A stretch of 64,000 nucleotides of DNA, taken from contig NZ_JAGFMD010000001.1 in assembly GCF_017592825.1 (NCBI RefSeq), forward strand, positions 868,001-932,000. The letters are read 5' to 3'. The notes beneath the pieces are model-generated. The model did not search any database. It had not been told where the DNA came from and saw only the letters and a program-made list of their open reading frames with translations. Made by a program: the position numbers and the translations under genes. The stretch comes from Roseivirga sp. E12. Its GTDB lineage: Bacteria; Bacteroidota; Bacteroidia; Cytophagales; Cyclobacteriaceae. This document shows, piece after piece, positions 27,197 through 37,781 of this stretch (its first letter is position 1; each line of letters opens with the position of its first letter).

Positions 27197-27943
27197 TCAA
27201 TCCGCAGTAATTCCTCCTAATACTGAACTAAGACCTGTATCGCCATAAGACAGGTTATAAAAACCATTATCAGTTCTAATAACTAGATGGGTATCCGAGA
27301 CTATTATATCCAAGGGTACAGCATTGGGAAGCTCTTTGAAATCCATCTCCGTCAAAGTTCCGCTATCTGTATAACTGTACATGGTCAGGCCTCCTTTCTC
27401 ACAAACAAACAGTCGTGACTCTCTTATAGCCAAGCCAAAAGGTGATGAGGTTTCATATACTTTCAGTACTGTTGGGTTTTCAATATCGGTAATATCAATT
27501 GCCTCTAAGAAATCAATAGTCCCCGATCTGCAGTCGGAAATTTTCAAGGTTGAAAATGCGATACCATTTCGTGCTACCACAGGATCGCAGGCAGTCAGAT
27601 GCTCATAAGCTGACAGGTAAGCTATTCTATCATCATTTAGAATAGTTAAGAAGTGTACAGCATTGCTGCTACCAACAAGAATGTTATCACTTCCATAAGG
27701 AAAAATGGTTTCCAATTGCCCTCCTACTATGATGTCATTGACAAATGTTAATTGTCCATCAGACTCAATGGTATAGTTACTAACATTCTGACCATTGAGT
27801 ATCACTAAATGATTACCCAAGACCGTGAATTTTGCGAGCGACCCTCCTGAGCCGGTCCCAGATAAGTTTGGAGAAAAGTCATTGGCATCATTGTCACATG
27901 CGAAACAAAGAAGTAGGAATAAGAATAGTGTTACTTTCTTCAT
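27197..27943 (-). CDS. LVIVD-repeat-like lipoprotein (beta-propeller type)
   Basis: A 248-residue lipoprotein: signal MKKVTLFLFLLLCFAC with a Cys lipobox, followed by repeating beta units such as LAKFTVLGNHLVILNGQNVSNYTIESDG and VLKVYETSSPFGLAIRESRLFVCEKGGLTMY. These match the pattern of LVIVD/choice-of-anchor beta-propellers. The start at 27943 overlaps the upstream stop (TGATG), which decides against the longer frame to 27955. It is probably exposed on the envelope and paired with the neighbouring lipoprotein. No catalytic residues are seen. Confidence 0.72.
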   Translation of the reverse strand: MKKVTLFLFLLLCFACDNDANDFSPNLSGTGSGGSLAKFTVLGNHLVILNGQNVSNYTIESDGQLTFVNDIIVGGQLETIFPYGSDNILVGSSNAVHFLTILNDDRIAYLSAYEHLTACDPVVARNGIAFSTLKISDCRSGTIDFLEAIDITDIENPTVLKVYETSSPFGLAIRESRLFVCEKGGLTMYSYTDSGTLTEMDFKELPNAVPLDIIVSDTHLVIRTDNGFYNLSYGDTGLSSVLGGITAD

Positions 27944-28482
27944 CACCTGTAGCATTTAGGGTTTGAAATTGTAGTCAAGCGCCAGCCGACTATTGTGCCC
28001 AATGACTCATCTGGGCATTCGAAGTAGTAACCAGAAAGTGGTGGCAATAGATCATCATACTGTCCCGACTTCAACACATCTACATCTCTAGATATTACCT
28101 GAATGTTCTCTGGGTCATTCACATCAATAGCTAGCAAAGAGTTGTATTGATTGACATATACAATCCCATTTCGGATGACCATATTCTCACTACCCTGTAC
28201 TTGAAGAAAACCTTGGTTAACAGGGTTTGATGGATCAGTATTGTCGACAATATGAATTCCTTTACCCACATCATTGATAAAAACCAAGTCTCCCAAAACA
28301 TAGATTTGACCTGGGTCTTCGACAGCACGAGCACTTGTCAACTCAATACTATTATCAATCTCTGTCAGGTAAACGGGTTCATACCCTACCACATCTCCTT
28401 CTGGAAAACTGGGAGGAGGACTATTAAAGCAGCTTGTGAGGCCAAAAAAAGCAACAAGTGCGAAGAGATGAGAATGCTTCAT
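27943..28482 (-). CDS. LVIVD-repeat lipoprotein
   Basis: A 179-residue lipoprotein (MKHSHLFALVAFFGLTSCFN). It contains LVIVD-like repeats: YVLGDLVFINDVGKGIHIVDNTDPSNPVNQGFL and IVYVNQYNSLLAIDVNDPENIQVI, recurring about every 40 residues. The start at 28482 is chosen because it gives a lipoprotein signal; an in-frame extension reaches 28527. It is too short for a full propeller and may pair with the next protein, which has the same repeat type. First gene of a three-gene envelope operon. Confidence 0.75.
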   Translation of the reverse strand: MKHSHLFALVAFFGLTSCFNSPPPSFPEGDVVGYEPVYLTEIDNSIELTSARAVEDPGQIYVLGDLVFINDVGKGIHIVDNTDPSNPVNQGFLQVQGSENMVIRNGIVYVNQYNSLLAIDVNDPENIQVISRDVDVLKSGQYDDLLPPLSGYYFECPDESLGTIVGWRLTTISNPKCYR

Positions 28483-28597
28483 ATATGAATAACTAACATT
28501 TTTAAAAAAGGCGCAACAATGTTGCATTAATAATTTACAATGCTCAATCAGAAAAGAAACGCGAAATGAATAAATTCATAGCTGTAAACTATAATAT

Positions 28598-29494
28598 TTG
28601 AAATTAGCCGCAATTGACATTGGCTCAAATGCCATCAGATTTCAGGTTACCAATGTGATTAATTATGATGGAGAACTATCCTATAAACGGTTAGAGTACA
28701 TCAGGTTTCCCTTAAGACTGGGGGATGATGTTTTTAAACATCATATAATTGGGACTGAAAAGGAAGATCGATTTTTCAGATTGATGAATGCTTTCAAGTT
28801 ATTGATCGATTTATATGAAGTCGATGATTACTATGCTTGTGCAACTTCTGCCATGAGAGAATCTAACAATGGTCGAAATATTGTTCAAAAAGTCAGAGAA
28901 CTGTTAGGCCTTCACATACACATCATTGATGGCGATGAGGAAGCTAAATTCATTAACAATGTTGTCCTAAAAGACCTGAGCCAAGATACTTTTCTCCATA
29001 TTGACGTTGGTGGCGGTAGCACCGAACTCAACATCATTCAAAATAGAGTAAACCTTGACTCTCAATCATTTAAACTAGGATCTGTAAGAACCCTCGAACA
29101 GACTTCTGCTCACTCTGAAACGGGTAAAATGACCGCTTGGATAAGCGTTAAACTAGGTGAACATGCTACAAACATTCAAGCGATCGGTACTGGAGGTAAT
29201 ATTCAAAAGCTCTATGAATTGAGTTACAAATCGACAAAAGAAAGGCTAGCCGATATCACCAAGCTGGAACCGACATTGGAGTACTTAAAAAACCTATCAC
29301 ATCACGATAAAATTAATAAGCTAAGGTTAAACCCCGACAGGGCTGATGTTATCGTTCCCGCTGGAAACATCTACCTAAATGCTATGAAAGCTGCTAATGC
29401 CAAAACAATACTCATTCCAGATGTCGGCCTTAAAGATGGCATAATGCAAATGCTCTATGAGAAACACATTCCCGACTCCCTACTTGGGCTTTAA
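28598..29494 (+). CDS. Ppx/GppA-family phosphatase (exopolyphosphatase-like)
   Basis: A 298-residue protein of the sugar-kinase/Hsp70/actin superfamily. AAIDIGSNAIRFQV is the first phosphate-binding motif, ATSAMRESNNG the second, and HIDVGGGSTELNI the third; GTGGNIQKL follows. It lacks the C-terminal HD-like domain of long Ppx enzymes, so it is a short type that hydrolyses polyphosphate or the pppGpp 5'-phosphate. Translation appears to start at TTG (28598), since the family N-terminus begins there and no ATG fits. It converges on gyrB at a shared terminator. Confidence 0.88.
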   Translation: MKLAAIDIGSNAIRFQVTNVINYDGELSYKRLEYIRFPLRLGDDVFKHHIIGTEKEDRFFRLMNAFKLLIDLYEVDDYYACATSAMRESNNGRNIVQKVRELLGLHIHIIDGDEEAKFINNVVLKDLSQDTFLHIDVGGGSTELNIIQNRVNLDSQSFKLGSVRTLEQTSAHSETGKMTAWISVKLGEHATNIQAIGTGGNIQKLYELSYKSTKERLADITKLEPTLEYLKNLSHHDKINKLRLNPDRADVIVPAGNIYLNAMKAANAKTILIPDVGLKDGIMQMLYEKHIPDSLLGL

Positions 29495-29500
29495 GGACAT

Positions 29501-29524
29501 AAAAAAAGGGGCTAAAGCCCCTTT
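29501..29524. terminator. Bidirectional terminator between ppx and gyrB
   Basis: The hairpin GGGGCT-AA-AGCCCC is flanked by A and T runs (AAAAAAA before, TTT after). It therefore reads as an intrinsic terminator on both strands, between two convergent genes. Confidence 0.85.
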
Positions 29525-29542
29525 CATCTATTCTTAAGAATA

Positions 29543-31573
<2,031 letters not shown>

Positions 31574-31611
31574 CTACCCAAAAACAAAGCACGAATATAA
31601 GGAAAAAAAGC

Positions 31612-31977
31612 TTAGTAAACGCCAGTTGAAAGCATAACTAAAGTGCAAGCTTCTATACATTCGATGCCTGCTTTTTGAGCCATTAATTTAAACTCCTGAT
31701 TCTCAGTACCAGGGTTGAAAATTATGCGCTTTGGAGCGAGTGAAAGCATGTAGTCATACCAGTCTTTTTGCCTTGTAGGATTAATGTATAAAGTCAAAGT
31801 TTCTACGCCTTCGATATTGGGCTTATCATTGACGTTTAAAATCTCTCTGCCGAGCACTTCTCCTTCTTGAATTCCTAATGGAATAAAGTCAAAATCTCTT
31901 TCTTCTAACATTACCGCGGCCTGATGTGCATACCTGTATGGCTTTGGCACACTACCTATGATCACCGTTTTACCCAT
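31612..31977 (-). CDS. CoA-binding domain protein (YccU-like)
   Basis: A 121-residue Rossmann-type CoA-binding domain protein. It begins KTVIIGSVPKPYRYAHQAAVML in the nucleotide/CoA-binding position, continues with EVLGREILNVND, and ends GIECIEACTLVMLSTG, a conserved end of this family. It stands alone downstream of a divergent spacer. Biochemical role unknown; binding of CoA is by family analogy. Confidence 0.8.
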   Translation of the reverse strand: MGKTVIIGSVPKPYRYAHQAAVMLEERDFDFIPLGIQEGEVLGREILNVNDKPNIEGVETLTLYINPTRQKDWYDYMLSLAPKRIIFNPGTENQEFKLMAQKAGIECIEACTLVMLSTGVY

Positions 31978-32013
31978 TAACCTAAATTAACAACAGATGG
32001 AACTATTTCTGGC

Positions 32014-32021
32014 TATTTTTG
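32014..32021 (+). promoter_or_regulatory. Candidate -7 element for the thioredoxin-family gene
   Basis: TATTTTTG fits TAnnTTTG in the divergent spacer between the CoA-binding and thioredoxin-family genes, 58 bases before the chosen ATG. No clear -33 TTTG is seen. Confidence 0.3.
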
Positions 32022-32079
32022 TCACTGATTATAATCAATGTAAACACTTAACGTTGATTGTGAAACATTGAGAGGAGTT

Positions 32080-33291
32080 ATGAAAGTTCACCTGGTTGGA
32101 ATATTACTGTTACTATGTAGCCTTGTCAGAGCAAATGACATGGCTCAGATTCCATTTCTTGAGGTAACCAATACGGAGGAATGGCAGGCAGCATTCGCTC
32201 AGGCCAAGGCTGAAAACAAGTTGGTATTTGTAGATGCCTATACCGATTGGTGTAGCTATTGCCATAAACTGGACAAAGAGGTTTATACCGATCAATCTGT
32301 GGTAGACTATTACTCAGAGAATTTCATCAATGTCAAGTTTGATGCTGAGAGTGATTTTGGGTACCCAAAAGCCGACCAACTCAATATCTCAGGTTATCCT
32401 ACTTTGCTTTTTATGACCGCTCATGACCAAGTCTTTAAAGTGGTTGATGGCTTTGTGCCAGCCGAGGCACTCTTGGCCTATGGTAAAGGCATATCTCGCA
32501 TGATCTCTACACTGCCCGATCTTGAAGCAAAATTCGATGCTGGTGAGATTACCAAAGACGAGCACCTGGAATTGATTGGCATTTTAGAAGGCACAGATGA
32601 AATCAAGGCAAAGCGTATTGCAAAGGCTTATGTGGAAAAGATGAAGGAGGAAGACTTTCTTGACATTCAAAACATCTGGCTCCTATCTAGACATCAAAAT
32701 CAGTTGAACGGCTATCCATACCTCTACATCTCAACTCACAAAGAGCTGATGGTTGCTGCACATGGCCAGAACGAACTCAATGATTATATGAGTGCTGTCT
32801 ATAACGACAACCTTCAATTGGCGATAAAATACGGAGATGATAAACTCATGAACGACATCGTCACCAACGTTCTACCTCAGTTTGTAGATAACGATCAATT
32901 ACCTAGTGCCAGATATTCGACCAAGTCGGTGTATTACGGACAGCGAGGAGAGTTTGACAATTTCAAATTGGAGGTTAACTCCTATATGAATAATCATCTC
33001 TCGAAAGACAGCAAAGCCGACTTTGCCTTATCAACCGCCTATGATATAATTGAGAATTATGCATCTGAGGAGATGATCGTATTCTCGACCCAGCTATTGA
33101 AACAAGCCTTGGATATAGATGAAAAGAACTTTGAATTAAACTCGATTATTGGCTATGCCAAAGGACTATTGGGTGACTACAAAGATGCAGACAAGTATAT
33201 CGAAATCGCCAAATCATTAGCCAAAGGCGAAGAAGAACTGGAAATTATTCAGAGCCTATCCGATGCCGTCAAAATGATGAAGGAAGGATAA
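32080..33291 (+). CDS. Secreted thioredoxin-family protein with helical C-terminal repeats
   Basis: A 403-residue periplasmic protein. The start MKVHLVGILLLLCSLVRA at 32080 gives a signal peptide and is preceded by AGAGGAG; an upstream TTG at 32068 is less likely. Residues about 28-140 form a thioredoxin fold with WCSYCHKL as the CxxC site and SGYPTLLFM as the cis-Pro loop. The remaining about 250 residues are helical, TPR-like (FELNSIIGYAKGLLGDYKDADKYIEIAK). It likely acts in periplasmic thiol chemistry; the partner is unknown. A tandem repeat begins right after its stop. Confidence 0.86.
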   Translation: MKVHLVGILLLLCSLVRANDMAQIPFLEVTNTEEWQAAFAQAKAENKLVFVDAYTDWCSYCHKLDKEVYTDQSVVDYYSENFINVKFDAESDFGYPKADQLNISGYPTLLFMTAHDQVFKVVDGFVPAEALLAYGKGISRMISTLPDLEAKFDAGEITKDEHLELIGILEGTDEIKAKRIAKAYVEKMKEEDFLDIQNIWLLSRHQNQLNGYPYLYISTHKELMVAAHGQNELNDYMSAVYNDNLQLAIKYGDDKLMNDIVTNVLPQFVDNDQLPSARYSTKSVYYGQRGEFDNFKLEVNSYMNNHLSKDSKADFALSTAYDIIENYASEEMIVFSTQLLKQALDIDEKNFELNSIIGYAKGLLGDYKDADKYIEIAKSLAKGEEELEIIQSLSDAVKMMKEG

Positions 33292-33315
33292 GATTAGGTG
33301 ATTAGGTGATTAGGT
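33292..33315 (+). repeat. Octamer tandem array (3 units)
   Basis: Three perfect copies of gattaggt begin at the base directly after the TAA stop (33289-33291) of the thioredoxin-family gene. The spacer beyond it also holds a short period-7 run of tctgact near 33387-33400. Confidence 0.85.
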
Positions 33316-33411
33316 GAAGTTCAAAACTTAGAACCCCTTGGCAACTATTCATTATTAATCCCTCATTAAGCATTCGAGAGAGTTTCTGACTTCTGACTTC
33401 TAGAAAAGAAC

Positions 33412-33467
33412 AATTCTTAATTCTTAATTCTTAATTCTTAATTCTTAATTCTTAATTCTTAATTCTT
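33412..33467 (-). repeat. Heptamer tandem array, family B (8 perfect units)
   Basis: Eight perfect copies of aattctt (AAGAATT on the minus strand). On the minus strand the first unit supplies the last two codons (Lys, Asn) and the first base of the stop codon of the COG2509 flavoprotein gene. The array therefore starts at the gene's end and runs into the intergenic spacer. Confidence 0.9.
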
Positions 33468-35042
33468 TCTAACCTTCCCGTAAGCAGCGATCAATCGATC
33501 GGCACACTTTTCTCCATCCATGGCGGCTGATAGGATTCCACCAGCATAACCTGCCCCTTCGCCACAAGGAAACAACCTTTTGATTTGGAGATGTTCACAT
33601 GATTCTTTGTCCCTTGGAATTCGCACTGGTGATGAGGTTCTACTCTCCACTCCTACGATTTGTGCTTCATTCGAAAGGTAACCCTTCATCTTCTTCCCGA
33701 AAGCTCTTAAGCCTTCCTTCATACGCATATGCACGGCTTCTGGGAGGACTTCACTCATGTCTACTGAAACAAGGCCGGGTTGATACGAAGTCTCATTCAG
33801 CTTGCCTGAAACATGCCCATTGATGTAATCCGACATTTTTTGAGCCGGAGCGGCCTGTGTTCCGCCAACCATCACACAGGCACGCTGTTCGACTTCCTGT
33901 TGGAAGGCGAGCCCGGCCAAATTGCCGTGTTGCTGATATTCTTTTAAATCTTCTAATTCTATAGCCGTTACAATGCCTGAATTGGCAAACTTAGAGTCTC
34001 TTCTGGATGGACTCATGCCATTGACCACCACTTCTCCCGGAGCTGTAGCTGAAGGCACAATAAAGCCTCCCGGACACATACAGAAGCTAAAAACACCTCT
34101 TTGCTTCCCATCATATTTGGTCTGATGTACCATTGCGTAGGATGAAGCCGGCAGCCATGGACCACGATCGGTTGCGCAGTGATATTGAATTTTGTCAATC
34201 AACTGTTGTGGGTGCTCAATTCTTATACCTAGTGCAAAAGGTTTAGCCTCAATCAGTACCTTTTTCTTGTCCAATAGCTGGAAAATATCTCTAGCCGAAT
34301 GGCCAGTGGCTAAAATCACACCTAGGCCTTCAACCTTGGCACCATCTTCCAAAACCACGCCCTTCATCTCATCATCCTTTACAATAAAGTCAGCGACTTT
34401 AGTATCGAAATGAATTTCTCCCCCTGCTCCTAAAACAGACTCGCGAATCTCTTGAACTACTTTTGGGAGTTTGTTAGTACCAATATGTGGATGTGCATCC
34501 ACCAAAATATCTTCGGTAGCGCCATGAGCTACAAGAATCTCTAATGACTTTTGAATATCACCTCGCTTCTTAGATCGTGTATAGAGCTTACCATCTGAAT
34601 AGGTACCAGCTCCACCCTCACCGAAACAGTAGTTCGATTCTGGGTTGACAACATGATCCTTATTAATCGCAGCAATGTCCCTTCGCCTCTTCTGTACATC
34701 ACTACCACGTTCTATAACGATCGGCTTGTACCCCAGCTCTATTAGTCTTAAGGCAGCAAACATACCAGCAGGACCAAAACCAACAATGACAACAGGCTCA
34801 GCATTGGTTACATTTGGATAGTCTCGCCTGTAGGAAATCAATGGTGGCAGATCTTCTTTCACCGATACGATGGCCTCCACATTAACCTTCACGCGCTGAG
34901 AACGAGCATCAATCGATCTTCTGATAGGTCTTACCTCCGCATCAGGCGAGTGAACTTGGGCTCTTTTAAGAATAGTTTCTTCGAAAAGCTCTGGATTGTA
35001 AGCCTGTTCTGGGCTTAAGATGGTTTTTACTGTCTTTATCAT
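33459..35042 (-). CDS. FAD-dependent dehydrogenase, COG2509 family
   Basis: A 527-residue flavoprotein. The N-terminal about 80 residues form a small domain ending in LPPLISYRRDYPN. The FAD-binding Rossmann motif VVIVGFGPAGMFAALRLIELGYKPIVIERG follows, then NYCFGEGGAGTYSDGKL, and the C-terminal FAD motif LFPCGEGAGYAGGILSAAMDG. The family is conserved and annotated as NAD(FAD)-utilising dehydrogenase with no established substrate. Its last two codons and stop lie inside a heptamer array, so slippage there could alter the C-terminus. Confidence 0.9.
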   Translation of the reverse strand: MIKTVKTILSPEQAYNPELFEETILKRAQVHSPDAEVRPIRRSIDARSQRVKVNVEAIVSVKEDLPPLISYRRDYPNVTNAEPVVIVGFGPAGMFAALRLIELGYKPIVIERGSDVQKRRRDIAAINKDHVVNPESNYCFGEGGAGTYSDGKLYTRSKKRGDIQKSLEILVAHGATEDILVDAHPHIGTNKLPKVVQEIRESVLGAGGEIHFDTKVADFIVKDDEMKGVVLEDGAKVEGLGVILATGHSARDIFQLLDKKKVLIEAKPFALGIRIEHPQQLIDKIQYHCATDRGPWLPASSYAMVHQTKYDGKQRGVFSFCMCPGGFIVPSATAPGEVVVNGMSPSRRDSKFANSGIVTAIELEDLKEYQQHGNLAGLAFQQEVEQRACVMVGGTQAAPAQKMSDYINGHVSGKLNETSYQPGLVSVDMSEVLPEAVHMRMKEGLRAFGKKMKGYLSNEAQIVGVESRTSSPVRIPRDKESCEHLQIKRLFPCGEGAGYAGGILSAAMDGEKCADRLIAAYGKVRKN

Positions 35043-35071
35043 AATGGTGTAGCCTATTTATGGCTAAAGTC

Positions 35072-35166
35072 TAATTTCCTTCCCTAGGGAAGGTGTCCGA
35101 AGGACAGAAGGGGGTTTTACAGTTGAATTAGAGTCTTACCCACAACCCCCAGCGGGGATATTTTTT
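35072..35166. repeat. Intergenic palindromic element with nested G/C-rich hairpins
   Basis: The stretch contains CCTTCCCTAGGGAAGG (hairpin), TGTCCGAAGGACA (hairpin), then AGGGGGTT matched about 40 bases on by AACCCCC. It is non-coding and fills the gap between the COG2509 and tryptophan dioxygenase genes. In wording it recalls the G/C-rich termini of the DUF559 element in metH2, but homology is not established. Confidence 0.55.
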
Positions 35167-35167
35167 T

Positions 35168-36136
35168 CTAATGCTTTCCCCCTAATTGCTTAATTACCCA
35201 GTGTTTACCCCAATCTCTTTTCTCCTCTTCACTCCACAATTCGGGAAAGAAAATAACGCCTTGAAAACGAGGTGGCAAATACTTTTGCCAATTGGTTCCG
35301 CCCGTAGCAGCAATGTCAACAGGGTCTTTATGTAAGTAGCGTACTGCACTTCGATAATGCGCTAATGGCCAATCGACATTGGCCAGTAGATCAAATTTTC
35401 TTAGTTCCTCTTTTAAGTCTTCGTTGCCTTCAGCATTAGCGTAATGCTTCAAGTAGAGTGCATATAGATTTGTAGATTCTACATCTTCGGCCAATCGCAT
35501 AAACTCTTTCGAGTACTTTTCCTCGAAATGCTCAAGGGTCAAAGTCTTCTTGCCTGACTTTAGTTCAGTAGCTCCAGTCTTCCAATAAATCGCCTCATAA
35601 AGCTCTTCCAAAGAAGAATCTACATTGATTTCATTTCGCTTGTCCCTATTGACAAGGTTAAACAGACTGGTAGAACCAATTTCAATCATCCTATACTGAC
35701 CTGATTGAAAGCCCGAAGATGGCAATAATGACATCCTAAATTGAAGGAATTGTTCCCGCTCCATCCCATCCGTCATAATGCTAAAGGAGTGGCATAAGTG
35801 CTCGAAATAATTATTCAAACGCTTCACTCTGGCAGTAAAGAATTTTATGTCAGGATGAGCATGCTCATGAAGTTGTTTCAGCTCCCATAAGGCTAACTTA
35901 AAGTACAACTCAGTCGACTGATGATAGATGATAAAGATCATTTCATCAGGAAAGTCAGTCTTCGGTTGCTGAAGCCCTAGAAGCGAATCAAGATTGATAT
36001 AATCCCAGTATTTTAAGAAGTCAGCATGCAACAAGCCATCCAGATAAGACGACATGTCTTGACCCATCGCCTCATACTTAGCTTCCAGCTTCTTAATTCT
36101 GTCAATTATGTCTTGGTCGATTTCCGAGTTGTTCAT
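35168..36136 (-). CDS. kynA: Tryptophan 2,3-dioxygenase
   Basis: A 322-residue heme enzyme opening the indole ring of tryptophan to N-formylkynurenine. FIIYHQSTELYFKLALWEL near the start and REQFLQFRMSLLPSSGFQSGQYRMIEIGS are the substrate and heme-pocket signatures. The start MNNSEIDQDI at 36136 is chosen because the longer frame to 36193 would leave only six bases to the divergent gcdH start. It is divergent from glutaryl-CoA dehydrogenase, a later step of the same catabolic route in organisms that have it. Confidence 0.92.
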   Translation of the reverse strand: MNNSEIDQDIIDRIKKLEAKYEAMGQDMSSYLDGLLHADFLKYWDYINLDSLLGLQQPKTDFPDEMIFIIYHQSTELYFKLALWELKQLHEHAHPDIKFFTARVKRLNNYFEHLCHSFSIMTDGMEREQFLQFRMSLLPSSGFQSGQYRMIEIGSTSLFNLVNRDKRNEINVDSSLEELYEAIYWKTGATELKSGKKTLTLEHFEEKYSKEFMRLAEDVESTNLYALYLKHYANAEGNEDLKEELRKFDLLANVDWPLAHYRSAVRYLHKDPVDIAATGGTNWQKYLPPRFQGVIFFPELWSEEEKRDWGKHWVIKQLGGKH

Positions 36137-36199
36137 ACGTTTGCATACATTAAAAAGTGGCTCAAAATTGACCACATTTAATTCAGAAAACAAATCACT

Positions 36200-37414
36200 A
36201 TGAGCACTGATTCATCTTCAAAAATCCAAAAATCTGCTAAGCAAGACGTTTTTGAACATCCGGACTTCTATGGCATGGATGACTTACTAACAGAAGAGCA
36301 CATTATGGTGCGCGGTGCAGTGCGTGATTTTGTAAAAAGAGAAATCTCTCCTTACATCGAAAGCTGGGCTGAGAACAACCACTTTCCTTACGAAATGGTT
36401 AAGAAGTTTGGAGAAATCGGTGCCTTCGGTCCTCAACTGCCTGTTGAGTACGGCTGCGGTGGCATGGATTATATCTCCTACGGATTGATCATGCAAGAAA
36501 TTGAGCGTGGCGATTCGGGTATGCGATCTACAGCTTCTGTTCAGGGCTCTCTAGTGATGTACCCTATTTACAAGTTTGGTAACGAAGAGCAGCGCAACAA
36601 ATATTTGCCAAAACTTGCTTCTGGCGAGTGGCTAGGCTGCTTTGGTTTAACAGAGCCAGACCATGGCTCTAACCCTTCAGGCATGACCACCAACTTCAAG
36701 GATATGGGTGACCACTATCTTTTGAATGGTGCCAAAATGTGGATTTCAAACGCCCCGAAGGCTGATGTCGCGGTTGTTTGGGCCAAAGATGAAACAGGTC
36801 GAATTCATGGCTTGATCGTAGAACGTGGCATGGAAGGTTTCTCAACGCCCGAAACCCATGGCAAATGGTCTTTAAGAGCCAGTACCACTGGTGAGCTTGT
36901 TTTCGATAATGTGAAAGTTCCTAAAGAAAACCTCCTCCCTAACAAAAGTGGCCTAGGTGCACCGATGATGTGCCTGGATTCTGCTCGTTACGGCATTGCC
37001 TGGGGAGCGATTGGCGCAGCAATGGACTGTTACGAATCAGCGAGAAGATACTGCGCGGAGCGTATTCAATTCGATAAGCCGATTGGGTCTTTCCAGTTGC
37101 AGCAAAAGAAACTGTCTGAAATGCTCACTGAAATCACCAAGGCACAGTTACTCAACCTCCGCTTAGGTCAGCTTTTCAATGAAGGCAAACAAACCACTCC
37201 GCAAATCTCCATGGCAAAGCGTAATGCGGTGGAAGTAGCCTTGAACATTGCAAGAGAAGCTAGACAAATCCATGGCGGCATGGGAATCACTGGTGAATAC
37301 CCAATGATGCGCCATATGGCCAACCTAGAATCAGTAGTTACCTACGAAGGAACGCATGACATTCACTTGCTAATTCTTGGTGCTGAGATTACTGGAATAC
37401 CTGCTTTTAAGTAA
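36200..37414 (+). CDS. gcdH: Glutaryl-CoA dehydrogenase
   Basis: A 404-residue acyl-CoA dehydrogenase. Close resemblance to glutaryl-CoA dehydrogenases is seen in GMRSTASVQGSLVMYPIYKFG (substrate-binding Arg and Ser), LGCFGLTEPDHGSNP (FAD loop), KWSLRASTTGE, and VTYEGTHDIHLLILG with the catalytic Glu. It oxidatively decarboxylates glutaryl-CoA to crotonyl-CoA in lysine/tryptophan breakdown. It is divergent from tryptophan dioxygenase, supporting a catabolic role. Confidence 0.93.
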   Translation: MSTDSSSKIQKSAKQDVFEHPDFYGMDDLLTEEHIMVRGAVRDFVKREISPYIESWAENNHFPYEMVKKFGEIGAFGPQLPVEYGCGGMDYISYGLIMQEIERGDSGMRSTASVQGSLVMYPIYKFGNEEQRNKYLPKLASGEWLGCFGLTEPDHGSNPSGMTTNFKDMGDHYLLNGAKMWISNAPKADVAVVWAKDETGRIHGLIVERGMEGFSTPETHGKWSLRASTTGELVFDNVKVPKENLLPNKSGLGAPMMCLDSARYGIAWGAIGAAMDCYESARRYCAERIQFDKPIGSFQLQQKKLSEMLTEITKAQLLNLRLGQLFNEGKQTTPQISMAKRNAVEVALNIAREARQIHGGMGITGEYPMMRHMANLESVVTYEGTHDIHLLILGAEITGIPAFK

Positions 37415-37781
37415 ACCCCTCTGAATCTAAATAATGACGCTCGATAAGGAGTTTAATGCTAATTATTTCCCTCCAACTAGTCTCAGATTTTGAGTTTATT
37501 AAACATAAGGCTTGAATAATTAGCTAGAGCAATCATTAAAAAAGTATTAGCATTGAATTAACACTATCAAATATTTTATCTATTCCCTCCTGAATAACAA
37601 TCTGGCATCTGTTTGAAGCAAGTACGTTCTCGTACTGCGAGGAGATTACCAAATCAAACTAGAGAAAAATACCTGTAAATGGGTATTCCAACTCAGCATC
37701 TACCTGACTATCATTAGAACACACTAAGTCAGCCATAATCCGCATCAGTGGATAAACTGACAATCACTAAAAGACTCAAAA
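37415..37781. other. Gene-free spacer before the helicase-nuclease gene
   Basis: This 367-base AT-rich spacer holds no supportable ORF. The only structure I see is the small hairpin GTACG-TTCT-CGTAC at 37622-37635. It probably contains the promoter of the downstream gene, but no clear TAnnTTTG element could be fixed. Confidence 0.5.

Noticed and set aside
37622-37635. Hairpin in the spacer before the helicase as an attachment site
   Set aside because: No matching copy was found at the other edge of the island and no integrase is nearby.
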